The position numbers and the translations under genes are program-made. A stretch of 64,000 bases of DNA from Actibacterium sp. (GTDB taxonomy: Bacteria; Pseudomonadota; Alphaproteobacteria; Rhodobacterales; Rhodobacteraceae): contig JADQCB010000018.1 in assembly GCA_016278325.1 (NCBI GenBank), forward strand, positions 1 to 64,000, given 5' to 3'. Position 1 is the first letter of the stretch; the number at the start of each line of letters is the position of its first letter. Below are positions 45,342 through 54,191 of this stretch, in pieces. The notes beneath the pieces are model-generated. The model saw only the letters and a list, made by a program, of their open reading frames with translations. It was not told the origin of the DNA and did not search any database.

Positions 45342-45356
45342 GTTCGCCTTTTGTTC
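45342..45356. promoter_or_regulatory. LexA-binding SOS box of imuB
   Basis: GTTC (45342-45345), seven bases, GTTC (45353-45356) is an exact match to the alphaproteobacterial LexA box GTTC-N7-GTTC. It ends 3 nt from the imuB GTG, so LexA would block transcription until DNA damage. It also overlaps the possible ribosome binding site AAAGG. Confidence 0.85.
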
Positions 45357-45411
45357 TAACTACGTCGGAACATGGAGTCGAGTCCGCCTCTTCATTCGCA
45401 CGGGCCGGGGG

Positions 45412-45798
45412 TCAGGACGCGGGATAGAGCGCGCCGCAACGTGCCAGCGCATCGGCGGCGATGCGCCGCAGCTCGTCGCGTTTCGCCCGCAGCGCGGTCA
45501 GCTTGTCCCTTTCGGAGTCGATGTCGATCGCCACCGCCCGCTTGACCACGCGCTGCTCGGTCTCGCGGCAGAAGACGAGCCCGACATCCTCGTTATCCCG
45601 CTCGCCAAGGCAGAACCGCATGGTCACATGCGGCTCGACCCTGCGCTCGATGGCATAGCCGCGGGCGATATTCTGTTCCAGCTCCACGATCAGCTTGCTG
45701 ACGGTGTTCAACTCGCGCACCGCGGCGCGTTCGCATTGCTGGCGCGGCGTGGCGCAGGCCGCCAGCGGGATCAGCACGATCAGGGCGAGGCGGCGCAT
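45412..45798 (-). CDS. Small lipoprotein of unknown function
   Basis: The 128-residue protein begins with a lipoprotein signal (MRRLALIVLIPLAAC), so C15 would be lipidated. The mature part has four more cysteines (C22, C63, C77 and C120), an N-terminal segment that may form a helix (VRELNTVSKLIVELEQNIARG) and a charged C-terminal helix (SERDKLTALRAKRDEL). No family is recognised. It lies 72 nt upstream of imuB on the same strand, but the SOS box between them suggests separate control. It is probably anchored in a periplasm-facing membrane leaflet. Confidence 0.75.
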   Translation of the reverse strand: MRRLALIVLIPLAACATPRQQCERAAVRELNTVSKLIVELEQNIARGYAIERRVEPHVTMRFCLGERDNEDVGLVFCRETEQRVVKRAVAIDIDSERDKLTALRAKRDELRRIAADALARCGALYPAS

Positions 45799-45919
45799 CG
45801 GCGGACTCCGTCATGGGATCGTCTGAATATACGCCCGCGCGGCGGGCCGGGCAATCCGCATACTGGCGGCGGGGTTTCAAAGCTGCTAACCCCGGCGCGA
45901 CTTTCGCAGGAGGATGCCG

Positions 45920-46810
45920 ATGAGCGAGGATTTCGACACCCGCAAGGCGCGGGCCGCCGCCTGGTTCCGGGCGCTGCGCGACGAGATCGTGGCCGCCTTC
46001 GAGGCGCTGGAGGACAGCCAGGCCACCGGCCCCTTCGCGGATGCGCCCGCCGGCCGGTTCGAGGTGACCAGGACGCGCCGCAGCTCCGACGATGGCTCTG
46101 ACGCCGGCGGCGGGCTGATGAGCGTGATGCGGGGCGGCCGGGTGTTCGAGAAGGTCGGCGTCAATGTCTCCGAGGTCTACGGCCAGTTGGGTGACAAGGC
46201 GCAAAAGGCGATGGCCGCGCGCGGCGTGCCGGGCATGGCCGAAGACCCGCGCTTCTGGGCCTCGGGCATCAGCCTTGTCGCGCATATGCAGAACCCGCAT
46301 ACACCGGCGGTCCACATGAACACCCGGATGTTCTGGACGCCCCATGCCTGGTGGTTCGGTGGCGGATCCGACCTGAATCCTTGCATCGAATATGCCGAGG
46401 ATACCGCGCATTTCCATGCGCAGCAGAAGGCGCATTGCGACCGGCACGACGCGGCCTATTACCCGCGCTTCAAGGCCTGGGCGGACGAATATTTCTATAT
46501 CCCGCACCGCAACCGGGCGCGCGGGGTGGGCGGCATTTTCCTCGACGATCACAACACCGGCGACTGGGATGCCGATTTCGCCTTCATCCAGGATGTCGGG
46601 CGCGCCTTTCTGCCGGCCTTCGTTCCGATCGTCGAGAACCGCCGCGATACCCCGTGGTCCGGGGAGGACCGCGAAACGCAGCTGGTGCATCGCGGTCTCT
46701 ATGCCGAATACAACCTCGTCTATGACCGGGGGACGAAATTCGGGCTGGAAACCGGGCATGACGCGAATGCCGTGCTCATGAGCCTGCCCCCGGTTGCAAA
46801 ATGGCCCTGA
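45920..46810 (+). CDS. hemF: Oxygen-dependent coproporphyrinogen III oxidase
   Basis: The 296-residue enzyme decarboxylates coproporphyrinogen III to protoporphyrinogen IX with oxygen. Family blocks are [61 protein letters not shown] and [22 protein letters not shown] at 45908-45913 abuts an ATG at 45914, too close to serve it, so ATG 45920 is chosen. It is near hemE and hemC but not in one operon with them. Confidence 0.96.
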   Translation: MSEDFDTRKARAAAWFRALRDEIVAAFEALEDSQATGPFADAPAGRFEVTRTRRSSDDGSDAGGGLMSVMRGGRVFEKVGVNVSEVYGQLGDKAQKAMAARGVPGMAEDPRFWASGISLVAHMQNPHTPAVHMNTRMFWTPHAWWFGGGSDLNPCIEYAEDTAHFHAQQKAHCDRHDAAYYPRFKAWADEYFYIPHRNRARGVGGIFLDDHNTGDWDADFAFIQDVGRAFLPAFVPIVENRRDTPWSGEDRETQLVHRGLYAEYNLVYDRGTKFGLETGHDANAVLMSLPPVAKWP

Positions 46811-46817
46811 TGCCCGC

Positions 46818-47390
46818 GTGACCCGGTTGATCCTGTTCAACAAACCGTTCGACGTGCTGTCGCAGTTCACCGACCGGGGCACCGAGGGGACGCGGCGGCG
46901 CACCCTGTCGGATTTCCTGGACGTGCCCGGCGTCTATCCCGCCGGCCGGCTGGATCGCGACAGCGAGGGCCTGCTGCTGCTGACCGATGACGGCAAGCTG
47001 CAACACCGCATCTCGAATCCGCGCCACAAGATGCCCAAGACCTATTGGGCGCAGGTCGAGGGGCTGCCCGACGCGGCGGCGCTGCAACGGCTTCGCGATG
47101 GCGTCACCCTGAACGACGGTCCGACCCGTCCCGCGAAGGTGCGCCGCATCGACGCGCCATCCGGCCTGTGGCCGCGCATCCCGCCGGTGCGGTTTCGCAA
47201 GACGGTGCCGGATTGCTGGATCGAAATCACCGTGACCGAGGGGCGCAATCGCCAGATCCGTCGCATGACCGCCGCGATCGGCCATCCGACCCTGCGGCTG
47301 ATCCGCTGGCGTATCGGCGAATGGGCGCTGGACGGGCTGGCCAGCGGCGAATGGCGCGCGGCCGGGATCACGCCCCGGAAAGTTTCATGA
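46818..47390 (+). CDS. RsuA-family pseudouridine synthase (RluE-like)
   Basis: The 190-residue enzyme has [13 protein letters not shown], the catalytic aspartate D46 in [28 protein letters not shown], and the C-terminal [21 protein letters not shown] block. It lacks an S4 domain, which together with its size points to RluE, the enzyme modifying U2457 of 23S rRNA. The start is taken as GTG 46818, 8 nt after hemF. Its end overlaps the EamA transporter gene on the other strand by 23 bp. Confidence 0.88.
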   Translation: MTRLILFNKPFDVLSQFTDRGTEGTRRRTLSDFLDVPGVYPAGRLDRDSEGLLLLTDDGKLQHRISNPRHKMPKTYWAQVEGLPDAAALQRLRDGVTLNDGPTRPAKVRRIDAPSGLWPRIPPVRFRKTVPDCWIEITVTEGRNRQIRRMTAAIGHPTLRLIRWRIGEWALDGLASGEWRAAGITPRKVS

Positions 47391-48207
47391 CCTTCCGTTC
47401 GCGGTAGAACGTGTAGATGCCCGAGGCCACGATGATCGCCGCGCCGATCCAGGTCCAGAAATCGGGGAACTGACCGAAGACGATATAGCCATAGAAGGTG
47501 CCCCAGATCATCATCGAATACTGCATCGGGGCGACCACGACGGCCTGGCCGACCTCCAGGGCGCGGATGATCAGGAATTCGCCCGCCGCGGCCAGGGTGC
47601 CGATTCCGCAAAGCAGCGCCAGTTCCAGCCAGCTCTGCGGCCATTGCCAGAAAAACGGCAGCGGGATGGTCAGCAGCAGGCTGCCGGTCAACGCGGTATA
47701 GGCTACCGTCGTTTCGGTCCTGTCGCCACCGCTCAGCATCCGCGACAGGATCTGGCGCAGCGCGAACAGCAATGCCGCCAGTAACAGCAACAGGGCCGCG
47801 GGATGGATCACCCCCAGTCCGGGGCGGATCACGATCAGCGTGCCGACAAAGCCGACGGTGATCGCGCTCCAGCGGCGAATGCCCACCGGCTCGCGCAGGA
47901 TCAGCGCGCCCAGCATGGTCACGAAGAACGGCGCGACAAAGCTGATCGCAACCGCGTCGGCCAGCGGAACGAAGCTGACCGCGACGATGAACAGCGTGGC
48001 CGAACTCGCTGCAAGCGCCCCGCGCGACATTTGCAGGAACGGTGTGCTGGTCCTGAGCACGGCCAGCCCGCGCAGCCGCAGCAGGAAAAGCACGCCGATC
48101 AGAAGGCCGAGCTGCCGGGTCCAGACGATCTGGATCGGGTGCAGCGTCTGGGTCAGGAACTTGGCCTGCGTGTCCACCGCCGAAAACAGGAAGAACCCGG
48201 CGGCCAT
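47368..48207 (-). CDS. EamA-family (DMT) transporter
   Basis: The 279-residue protein has about ten membrane segments arranged as two EamA repeats, for example [20 protein letters not shown] and [20 protein letters not shown] in the first and [18 protein letters not shown] in the second. It probably exports a metabolite. The frame continues upstream (NLRGLIF before the ATG at 48207), and no ribosome binding site precedes the ATG, so the true start may be a rare codon further up. It converges on the RluE-like gene. Confidence 0.85.
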   Translation of the reverse strand: MAAGFFLFSAVDTQAKFLTQTLHPIQIVWTRQLGLLIGVLFLLRLRGLAVLRTSTPFLQMSRGALAASSATLFIVAVSFVPLADAVAISFVAPFFVTMLGALILREPVGIRRWSAITVGFVGTLIVIRPGLGVIHPAALLLLLAALLFALRQILSRMLSGGDRTETTVAYTALTGSLLLTIPLPFFWQWPQSWLELALLCGIGTLAAAGEFLIIRALEVGQAVVVAPMQYSMMIWGTFYGYIVFGQFPDFWTWIGAAIIVASGIYTFYRERKVMKLSGA

Positions 48208-48420
48208 GAAGATCAGGCCGCGCAGGTTTTGCGCATGTTGCTGGCCCGGGGTGAAAACCGCAGGCGTGGCGCTTGCGAACGGAATGGCTCTGGCCCCCTT
48301 TGCCGGGCTGGAATCTGGTATACCACCATGGCTAGCGCAGCCCGTCGCAGGCGTCCAGCAAAACCCGCCGGCGCGATCGGGCGCGTTTTCTGCGATGCGA
48401 CGGGCCGATCGCGCGGGGGG

Positions 48421-49452
48421 TCAGCCGCGGATCGCTTCGAGCATGCGTGACACGTTGTCGGGATCGGCATCCGGGGTGATGCCGTGGCCGAGGTTGAAGA
48501 CATGCGGCCCGTTGGCAAAGGCGCGGATGATCCGTCGCGTTTCGTCGATCATGGTCGGCCCGCCGGTCACCATGTGCTTCGGGTCGAGGTTGCCCTGAAC
48601 GCAACCGTCAACCTGGACCTTCGCCGCCGCCCATTCGGCGCTGACGGAATTGTCCAGCGCCACGCAATCGGCGCCGGTGGAACGGGCGAAACCCACATAA
48701 TGCGCGCCCGCCTGGCGCGGAAAGGCGATGACCGGGGTTTGCGGGTGGCGGGCCTTCAACTCGGAAATGATCGCTTTCGCCGGCGCCAGGGCATAGCGCT
48801 CGAAATCGGCGCCTTTCAGCGACCCGGCCCAGCTGTCGAACAGCTTGACCACCTCGGCGCCGGCCTCGATCTGTGCGGAAAGGTATTCCACGGTCGCAGC
48901 GGTGATCCGGTCGATGAGCGCGTCGAAGACGGGCCGGTTGCCTTGCTTCAGCGCATGGGCCGGGCCCTGATCCGGGGTGCCGCGCCCGGCAATCATGTAG
49001 GTTGCCACGGTCCAGGGCGCCCCGGCGAACCCGATCAGCGTCACCTCCGGCGGCAGCTCCGGCTTGACGATGCGCAATGTCTCGTAGATCGGGGAAAGCG
49101 TTTCGTGGATGTCCCCGACGCGCCGCAGGGCATCGAAATCGTCCTGTGTGGTTATGGTGGACAGGCGCGGCCCCTCGCCGGTGACGAACCAGAGATCCGC
49201 GCCCAGAGCCTGCGGCACCAGCAGGATGTCGGCAAACAGGATCGCCCCGTCAAAGCCATAGCGCCGGATCGGTTGCAGCGTGACCTCGGCCGCAAGATCG
49301 GGCGTGTAGCACAGGGTCAGGAAATCCCCCGCCCTGGCCCGCGTGGCCTTGTATTCGGGCAGATAGCGCCCGGCCTGCCGCATCAGCCAGACCGGCGGGA
49401 CGGCCTGAACCTCGCCGGCAAGGGCGCGCAGCAGTTTCTTTGTGGCAGCCAT
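48421..49452 (-). CDS. hemE: Uroporphyrinogen decarboxylase
   Basis: The 343-residue enzyme decarboxylates uroporphyrinogen III to coproporphyrinogen III. The N-terminal signature is [20 protein letters not shown], followed by [37 protein letters not shown] and the C-terminal [15 protein letters not shown]. It is divergent from hemC across 105 nt, so both haem genes share a control region. The ribosome binding site is GGAGAGCGAC, on the minus strand. Confidence 0.96.
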   Translation of the reverse strand: MAATKKLLRALAGEVQAVPPVWLMRQAGRYLPEYKATRARAGDFLTLCYTPDLAAEVTLQPIRRYGFDGAILFADILLVPQALGADLWFVTGEGPRLSTITTQDDFDALRRVGDIHETLSPIYETLRIVKPELPPEVTLIGFAGAPWTVATYMIAGRGTPDQGPAHALKQGNRPVFDALIDRITAATVEYLSAQIEAGAEVVKLFDSWAGSLKGADFERYALAPAKAIISELKARHPQTPVIAFPRQAGAHYVGFARSTGADCVALDNSVSAEWAAAKVQVDGCVQGNLDPKHMVTGGPTMIDETRRIIRAFANGPHVFNLGHGITPDADPDNVSRMLEAIRG

Positions 49453-49557
49453 CGTCGCTCTCCGTCCGTCGCGTTCGCCGTCTCGTCACCCGGTGGCGCT
49501 GGCATGTCAAGGGCAGGTGGATTGTCAGCCCCGCCGCAGCCGGGTAGAGACGACGCC

Positions 49558-50517
49558 ATGACACTGACGCTTCCCACCCCCGCTTCGCCCCTGAAGATCG
49601 GCACCCGCGGCTCGCCGCTGGCGCTGGCGCAGGCCAACGAGACGCGCGACCGGCTGGCTGCGGCATTCGACCTGCCGCAGCAGGCGTTCGAGATCGTCGT
49701 GATCAGGACCGCCGGGGACGACCGCCAGATGATCGCGGCCGACCGCCCCCTGAAGGAGGTCGGCGGCAAGGGCCTGTTCGTGCGGGAAATCGAGGCGGCG
49801 ATGCTGTCGGGCGACATCGACATTGCCGTGCATTCGATGAAGGACATGCCGGTGGTCCAGCCCGCGGGGCTGGTGCTGGAATGTTACCTGCCGCGCGAGG
49901 ATCCGCGCGACGCTTTCGTGTCGCCGCATGTGGCGGGGCTGGCGGATCTGCCCGAGAGGGCCGTGGTGGGCACGTCCAGCCTGCGCCGGCGGGCGCAGCT
50001 TCTGGTGCGGCGCCCGGACCTGCGCGTGGTAGAGTTCCGCGGCAACGTGCAGACCCGTCTGCGCAAGCTGGAGGACGGCGTCGCGGTCGCGACATTCCTG
50101 GCGATGGCGGGGTTGAACCGGCTGGGCATGGCCGAGCTGGCGCGCGGTGCGGTGGCCACCAAGGACATGCTGCCCGCGGTGGCCCAGGGCGCCATCGGGA
50201 TCGAGCGGCGCGATGGCGACAGCCGCGTGGCGGGGATGCTGGACGCCATCCATGACCCGGACACGGCGCAGCTTCTGGCGGCGGAGCGGGCCTTTCTCGC
50301 GGCGCTTGACGGGTCTTGCGAGACCCCGATCGGCGGGCTGGCCGAGCGGACGGGCGGGCAGTTGCGGCTGCGCGGCGAGATTCTGCGCCCGGACGGGTCG
50401 GAGCGGTTGACCGATGACGCAGTCGCGCCGATCGAGGACGCCGCCGAGATGGGCCGTGCGATGGGCGCGGGCCTGCTCGCGCGGGCCGGGCCGGGCTTTT
50501 TCGATTTCAAGACCTGA
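49558..50517 (+). CDS. hemC: Porphobilinogen deaminase (hydroxymethylbilane synthase)
   Basis: The 319-residue enzyme polymerises four porphobilinogens. Motifs are IGTRGSPLALAQA, the KEVGGKGLFVREIEAAMLSG block with active-site aspartate in DIDIAVHSMKDMP, VGTSSLRRRAQLL, FRGNVQTRLRKL and the dipyrromethane-cofactor cysteine C254 in LDGSCETPIGG. ATG 49558 is the conserved start; the frame remains open far upstream across hemE but is antisense there. It is divergent from hemE. Confidence 0.96.
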   Translation: MTLTLPTPASPLKIGTRGSPLALAQANETRDRLAAAFDLPQQAFEIVVIRTAGDDRQMIAADRPLKEVGGKGLFVREIEAAMLSGDIDIAVHSMKDMPVVQPAGLVLECYLPREDPRDAFVSPHVAGLADLPERAVVGTSSLRRRAQLLVRRPDLRVVEFRGNVQTRLRKLEDGVAVATFLAMAGLNRLGMAELARGAVATKDMLPAVAQGAIGIERRDGDSRVAGMLDAIHDPDTAQLLAAERAFLAALDGSCETPIGGLAERTGGQLRLRGEILRPDGSERLTDDAVAPIEDAAEMGRAMGAGLLARAGPGFFDFKT

Positions 50518-50868
50518 CCCGGTTGCGCGCTGGCGCGCGTTCCACTGCATCGGCCCCTCCCTGTCCCTCCCCCGGTCCGGGGCAGGGAACATCCTGCGCG
50601 GCGGTGGCCCGTGGCTCTGGCGTCTTTGGCCGGATGCCGCTATCGGGTGATACCGGCTTTGTGCCGTGGCATGCGCGGGGTCGGTGACGCTGGCCTGATT
50701 CGGGTCTGGACGGTGACAGGCCAAGCGGTCATTCTGATCGCAACGGTCCGATTGTCGTGCGCGCCGATCGGATTTTGACAGTGTCGCGCGGCAGCGGGTC
50801 GGGGAAAATCCGGCCGGAAATCCATCGCCGGAGCCGGTCTGCCGGTTCCGATTTCAGGGAGGTCTGAC
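50518..50868. other. Intergenic stretch between hemC and the thiolase gene
   Basis: No gene is supportable here. A GC inverted repeat (GCGCGC/GCGCGC near 50525-50540) may end hemC transcription. TTGACA at 50775-50780 could be a -35 box, but the sequence 17 nt on (GTCGGG) is a poor -10. Confidence 0.4.
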
Positions 50869-52044
50869 ATGACCGGAATCGTCATACTCGGCGCGGCGCG
50901 CACCGCGATCGGAACATTCGGCGGGGCGTTGGCGGGAACCCCGCCAATCGAACTTGGCGGCCTGGTCGCCCGCGCCGCGCTGGAGCGCGCGGGCGTCGAG
51001 GGCGCGCGGATCGGCCATGTCGCCTTCGGCCATGTCATCAATACCGAACCGCGCGACATGTATCTTTCCCGGGTTGCGGCGATGCAGGCCGGCATTCCCG
51101 ACACGACACCGGCGATGAACGTGAACCGGCTGTGCGGCTCGGGCGCGCAGGCGATCGTGTCTGTGGTGCAGTCGCTGTTGCTGGGCGATGCCGAGTTCGC
51201 CCTTGCCGGCGGCGCCGAGAACATGAGCCGGTCGCCGCATATCCTGCCGGCCGCCCGCTGGGGCCAGAAAATGGGCGATGCCGGGGCACAGGACATGATG
51301 CTGGGCGCGCTGAACTGCCCGTTCGGCACGGGCCATATGGGCGTGACAGCCGAAAACGTGGCTGCCGAACATGACATTCCGCGCGCGGCGCAGGATGCCT
51401 TCGCGCTGGAAAGCCAGACCCGCGCGGAACGCGCGATCGCCGAGGGCCGCTTCCGCGAGCAGATCGTGCCGGTGGAGCTGCGCGTGAAGCGCGACACCGT
51501 GGCCTTCGACACCGACGAGCATCCCAAGGCAACTTCGCCCGAGGCGCTGGCCGCGCTGCGCCCGGTCTTCCGCAAGGACGGAACCGTGACCGCAGGCAAT
51601 GCCAGCGGCATCAATGACGGCGCCGCCGCGCTGGTCTTCGCCCGCGAAGAGGCGGCCGCGGGCGCGGGCCTGGTGCCGCGCGCAAGGGTCTTGGGCTATG
51701 CCCATGCCGGCGTGCGCCCCGAGGTGATGGGCATCGGCCCGGTGCCCGCGGTCGAGGCCCTGCTGGCAAGAACCGGGCTGAAGGTCCAGGATTTCGACGT
51801 GATCGAAAGCAACGAGGCATTCGCGGCACAGGCGCTGGCGGTGAACAAGGGGCTGGGGCTGGACCCGGCGAAGGTGAACCCCAATGGCGGCGCCATCGCA
51901 TTGGGCCATCCGGTCGGCGCGACCGGCGCGATCCTGACCGTGAAGGCGTTGTACGAGCTGGAGCGGACCGGCGGCCGGGTCGCCCTGGTCACCATGTGCA
52001 TCGGCGGCGGGCAGGGCATTGCCCTTGCCATCGAGCGGATCTGA
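50869..52044 (+). CDS. Acetyl-CoA acetyltransferase (thiolase)
   Basis: The 391-residue thiolase has catalytic C89 (NVNRLCGSGAQAIV), the NPNGGAIALGHPVGATGA block with the active-site histidine, and the second cysteine in TMCIGGGQG. It condenses acetyl-CoA to acetoacetyl-CoA or cleaves 3-ketoacyl-CoAs. No phaB or other PHB gene is adjacent, so whether it feeds polyhydroxybutyrate or degrades ketoacyl-CoA is open. GGGAGGT precedes the ATG. Confidence 0.92.
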   Translation: MTGIVILGAARTAIGTFGGALAGTPPIELGGLVARAALERAGVEGARIGHVAFGHVINTEPRDMYLSRVAAMQAGIPDTTPAMNVNRLCGSGAQAIVSVVQSLLLGDAEFALAGGAENMSRSPHILPAARWGQKMGDAGAQDMMLGALNCPFGTGHMGVTAENVAAEHDIPRAAQDAFALESQTRAERAIAEGRFREQIVPVELRVKRDTVAFDTDEHPKATSPEALAALRPVFRKDGTVTAGNASGINDGAAALVFAREEAAAGAGLVPRARVLGYAHAGVRPEVMGIGPVPAVEALLARTGLKVQDFDVIESNEAFAAQALAVNKGLGLDPAKVNPNGGAIALGHPVGATGAILTVKALYELERTGGRVALVTMCIGGGQGIALAIERI

Positions 52045-52145
52045 GCCGGCGGCAGGTCGTGCGGGCATCCGGGCGCGGGCGTTCTTGGCCCCGGCGGGGG
52101 CTCCGGGCAGGATGACGCCGGCGGTTTTCCCGCGCTGGCGGGCTC

Positions 52146-54191
52146 TCATCGAAGATAGAGATCCGCGCGCGTGGCGCGGCCGCCGGAATCGATGACCGAA
52201 ACTGTCACGAATCCGGCGCCGGGGGCAGGCAGGTTGATCTCCCGGCGCTGCTGCCCGGTCGCCAGCGGTGCGCCGTTGAACAGGACCGTGAAGGGGGGCA
52301 CGCCCGACCGCAGTTTCAGCACCAGGCCGAGGCCGCCAAGCTCCAGTTCTGCGCCGTCGGGCGGATAGATCAGCTGCGGCGCATCCGGCGCGGCGGCGGC
52401 AAGCGCGGCCCCCCGCCCGCGAAAACGTTGCAGCGGCTGTGGCAGCCCGGCATTCGCAACGCGCAGGGTGCCGGGCGGAGGTGGTGGCAAAGGGTCAAGC
52501 CGCTGCTTGAGCAGGGCGAAAGCCTCGAACAGGACCGGCGCCGCGAGGTCGCCGCCGAAGGCCCCCGGCACCGGCGTGCCATCGGCGCGTCCGATCCATA
52601 CCGCGATGACATGGCGCCCGTCGAAACCGGCAGCCCAGGCATCGCGGTGGCCATAAGAGGTTCCGGTCTTGAAGGCCAGCCCGGTCTGCCCTGCCGCGAC
52701 CGGGGGCGGCGTTCCGCGCAGAATGTCGGCCACCTGCCATGCCGCGACATCCGACAGCACCGCCGGGCCGGGGGCCCGAGGGGCGGTATCGGCCCGCCAA
52801 TGCAAGCCAACCGGGCGCCCGCCATTGCCCAGCGCCGCGTAAAGCCGCGCCAGATCCTCCAGCGTCACGCCCAGCCCGCCCAGCGCGATGGCCAGGCCGG
52901 GTGAACCGCCGGGCAGGGCCGGCGTCATCCCGGCGCGGCGCAGATGCGCCATCACCCGCGCCGGACCCAGCGCTTCGGTCAGTGCCACGGCGGGAATGTT
53001 CAGCGACAATTGCAACGCCTCGCGCATCCGTATGTCGCCGCGAAAGCGCCCGTCGAAATTCGTCGGCGCATAGCGCCCGAAAGAGGTTGGCCGATCGGCG
53101 ATCAGGGTTTCGGGATGGCCCAGCCCCTGATCGAAGGCCAGCCCGTAGATCAGCGGCTTCAGCGCCGATCCGGGCGAGCGCGGCGCCTGTGTCATGTCGA
53201 CATAGCCCTGCCGGGCCCGGTCGGTATATCCGGCAGAGCCGACAGAGGCCAGGATCTCGCCGCTGCGGTGGTCGGCCACGACGATCGCGACAGAGAGGCG
53301 CTCGCCCCGATCGCGCACGGATCGGCGCGCGAGATTCTGCATTCGGGTCTGAAGCCCCGCGTCGATGGCAAGGCGATGACGCGCGGCAAGCGGCCGGTCC
53401 GCAAGCGCCCGGTCGGCCATGTGGGGCGCCAGGGCGGGAAACGGCCGCCGGGCCGTCGGCACCGGTTCGCGCCGCGCCGCCTCGGCACGGGCCGGGTCAA
53501 GAACGCCATGATCGACCAGCCGCGCCAGAACCCGATCGCGGGCCGCGCGCGCGGCATCGGGAAAGCGGTCGGGGCGGCGGGTTTCGGGCGATTGCGGCAG
53601 CGCCACCAGCAGCGCCGCCTGGGCCGCGGTCAGCCGATGGGGCGGCTTTCCGAACCAGGCCCGACTCGCCGCGCGGATCCCTTCCAGGTTGCCGCCGAAC
53701 GGCGCGCGGTTCAGGTAAAGCGCCAGGATCGCCGCCTTGTCCAGGCGCCGTTCCAGCGCCAGCGCGACCCGGATCTGGCGCAGCTTGCCGGACCAGCGTC
53801 CGGTCGGCCCGTCCTCGATCAGCCGGGCCACCTGCATCGTCAGGGTGGATCCGCCCGAGACGACATGGCCGTTCCAGGCAGCCTGCGCCGCCGCCCGCGC
53901 CAGGGCCGGAAGATCGACGCCCGCGTGGCGGTAAAAGCGCTTGTCCTCATAGGCGATGAGCATCCGCAGATAGAGCGGATCGACCGCATCGGCGGCAACC
54001 GCCAGCCGCCAGCGCCCGTCGGCGACGGTATAGGCGCGCAGCAGGGTGGAATCGCGGGCCAGCACCTCGACCGAGGTTTCGGCCGCCAGGGGCGGCAAAT
54101 CCGTCGCCGCCACCCATCCGTCCAGCGCATCGCGCGCCGCCGCGGCGCCCCACAGCGCGACGACCAGCGCGAAGAGCGCGCGCGCCCTCAT
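52146..54191 (-). CDS. pbpC: Penicillin-binding protein 1C (bifunctional)
   Basis: The 681-residue enzyme has an N-terminal membrane anchor (LFALVVALWGAA), a GT51 transglycosylase domain with E82 (AYEDKRFYRHAGVDLPAL) and GGSTLTMQVARL, a transpeptidase domain with S342 (PGSALKPLIYG) and the KTGTSYGHRDAW motif, and a C-terminal BiPBP-type beta domain (about residues 595-681). It polymerises and possibly cross-links peptidoglycan in the periplasm. Its ATG overlaps the stop of the alpha-2-macroglobulin gene; that pairing is common in proteobacteria. Confidence 0.95.
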   Translation of the reverse strand: MRARALFALVVALWGAAAARDALDGWVAATDLPPLAAETSVEVLARDSTLLRAYTVADGRWRLAVAADAVDPLYLRMLIAYEDKRFYRHAGVDLPALARAAAQAAWNGHVVSGGSTLTMQVARLIEDGPTGRWSGKLRQIRVALALERRLDKAAILALYLNRAPFGGNLEGIRAASRAWFGKPPHRLTAAQAALLVALPQSPETRRPDRFPDAARAARDRVLARLVDHGVLDPARAEAARREPVPTARRPFPALAPHMADRALADRPLAARHRLAIDAGLQTRMQNLARRSVRDRGERLSVAIVVADHRSGEILASVGSAGYTDRARQGYVDMTQAPRSPGSALKPLIYGLAFDQGLGHPETLIADRPTSFGRYAPTNFDGRFRGDIRMREALQLSLNIPAVALTEALGPARVMAHLRRAGMTPALPGGSPGLAIALGGLGVTLEDLARLYAALGNGGRPVGLHWRADTAPRAPGPAVLSDVAAWQVADILRGTPPPVAAGQTGLAFKTGTSYGHRDAWAAGFDGRHVIAVWIGRADGTPVPGAFGGDLAAPVLFEAFALLKQRLDPLPPPPPGTLRVANAGLPQPLQRFRGRGAALAAAAPDAPQLIYPPDGAELELGGLGLVLKLRSGVPPFTVLFNGAPLATGQQRREINLPAPGAGFVTVSVIDSGGRATRADLYLR

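Noticed and set aside
48484-49557. In-frame N-terminal extension of HemC
   Set aside because: It runs antisense through hemE; the conserved HemC start is ATG 49558.
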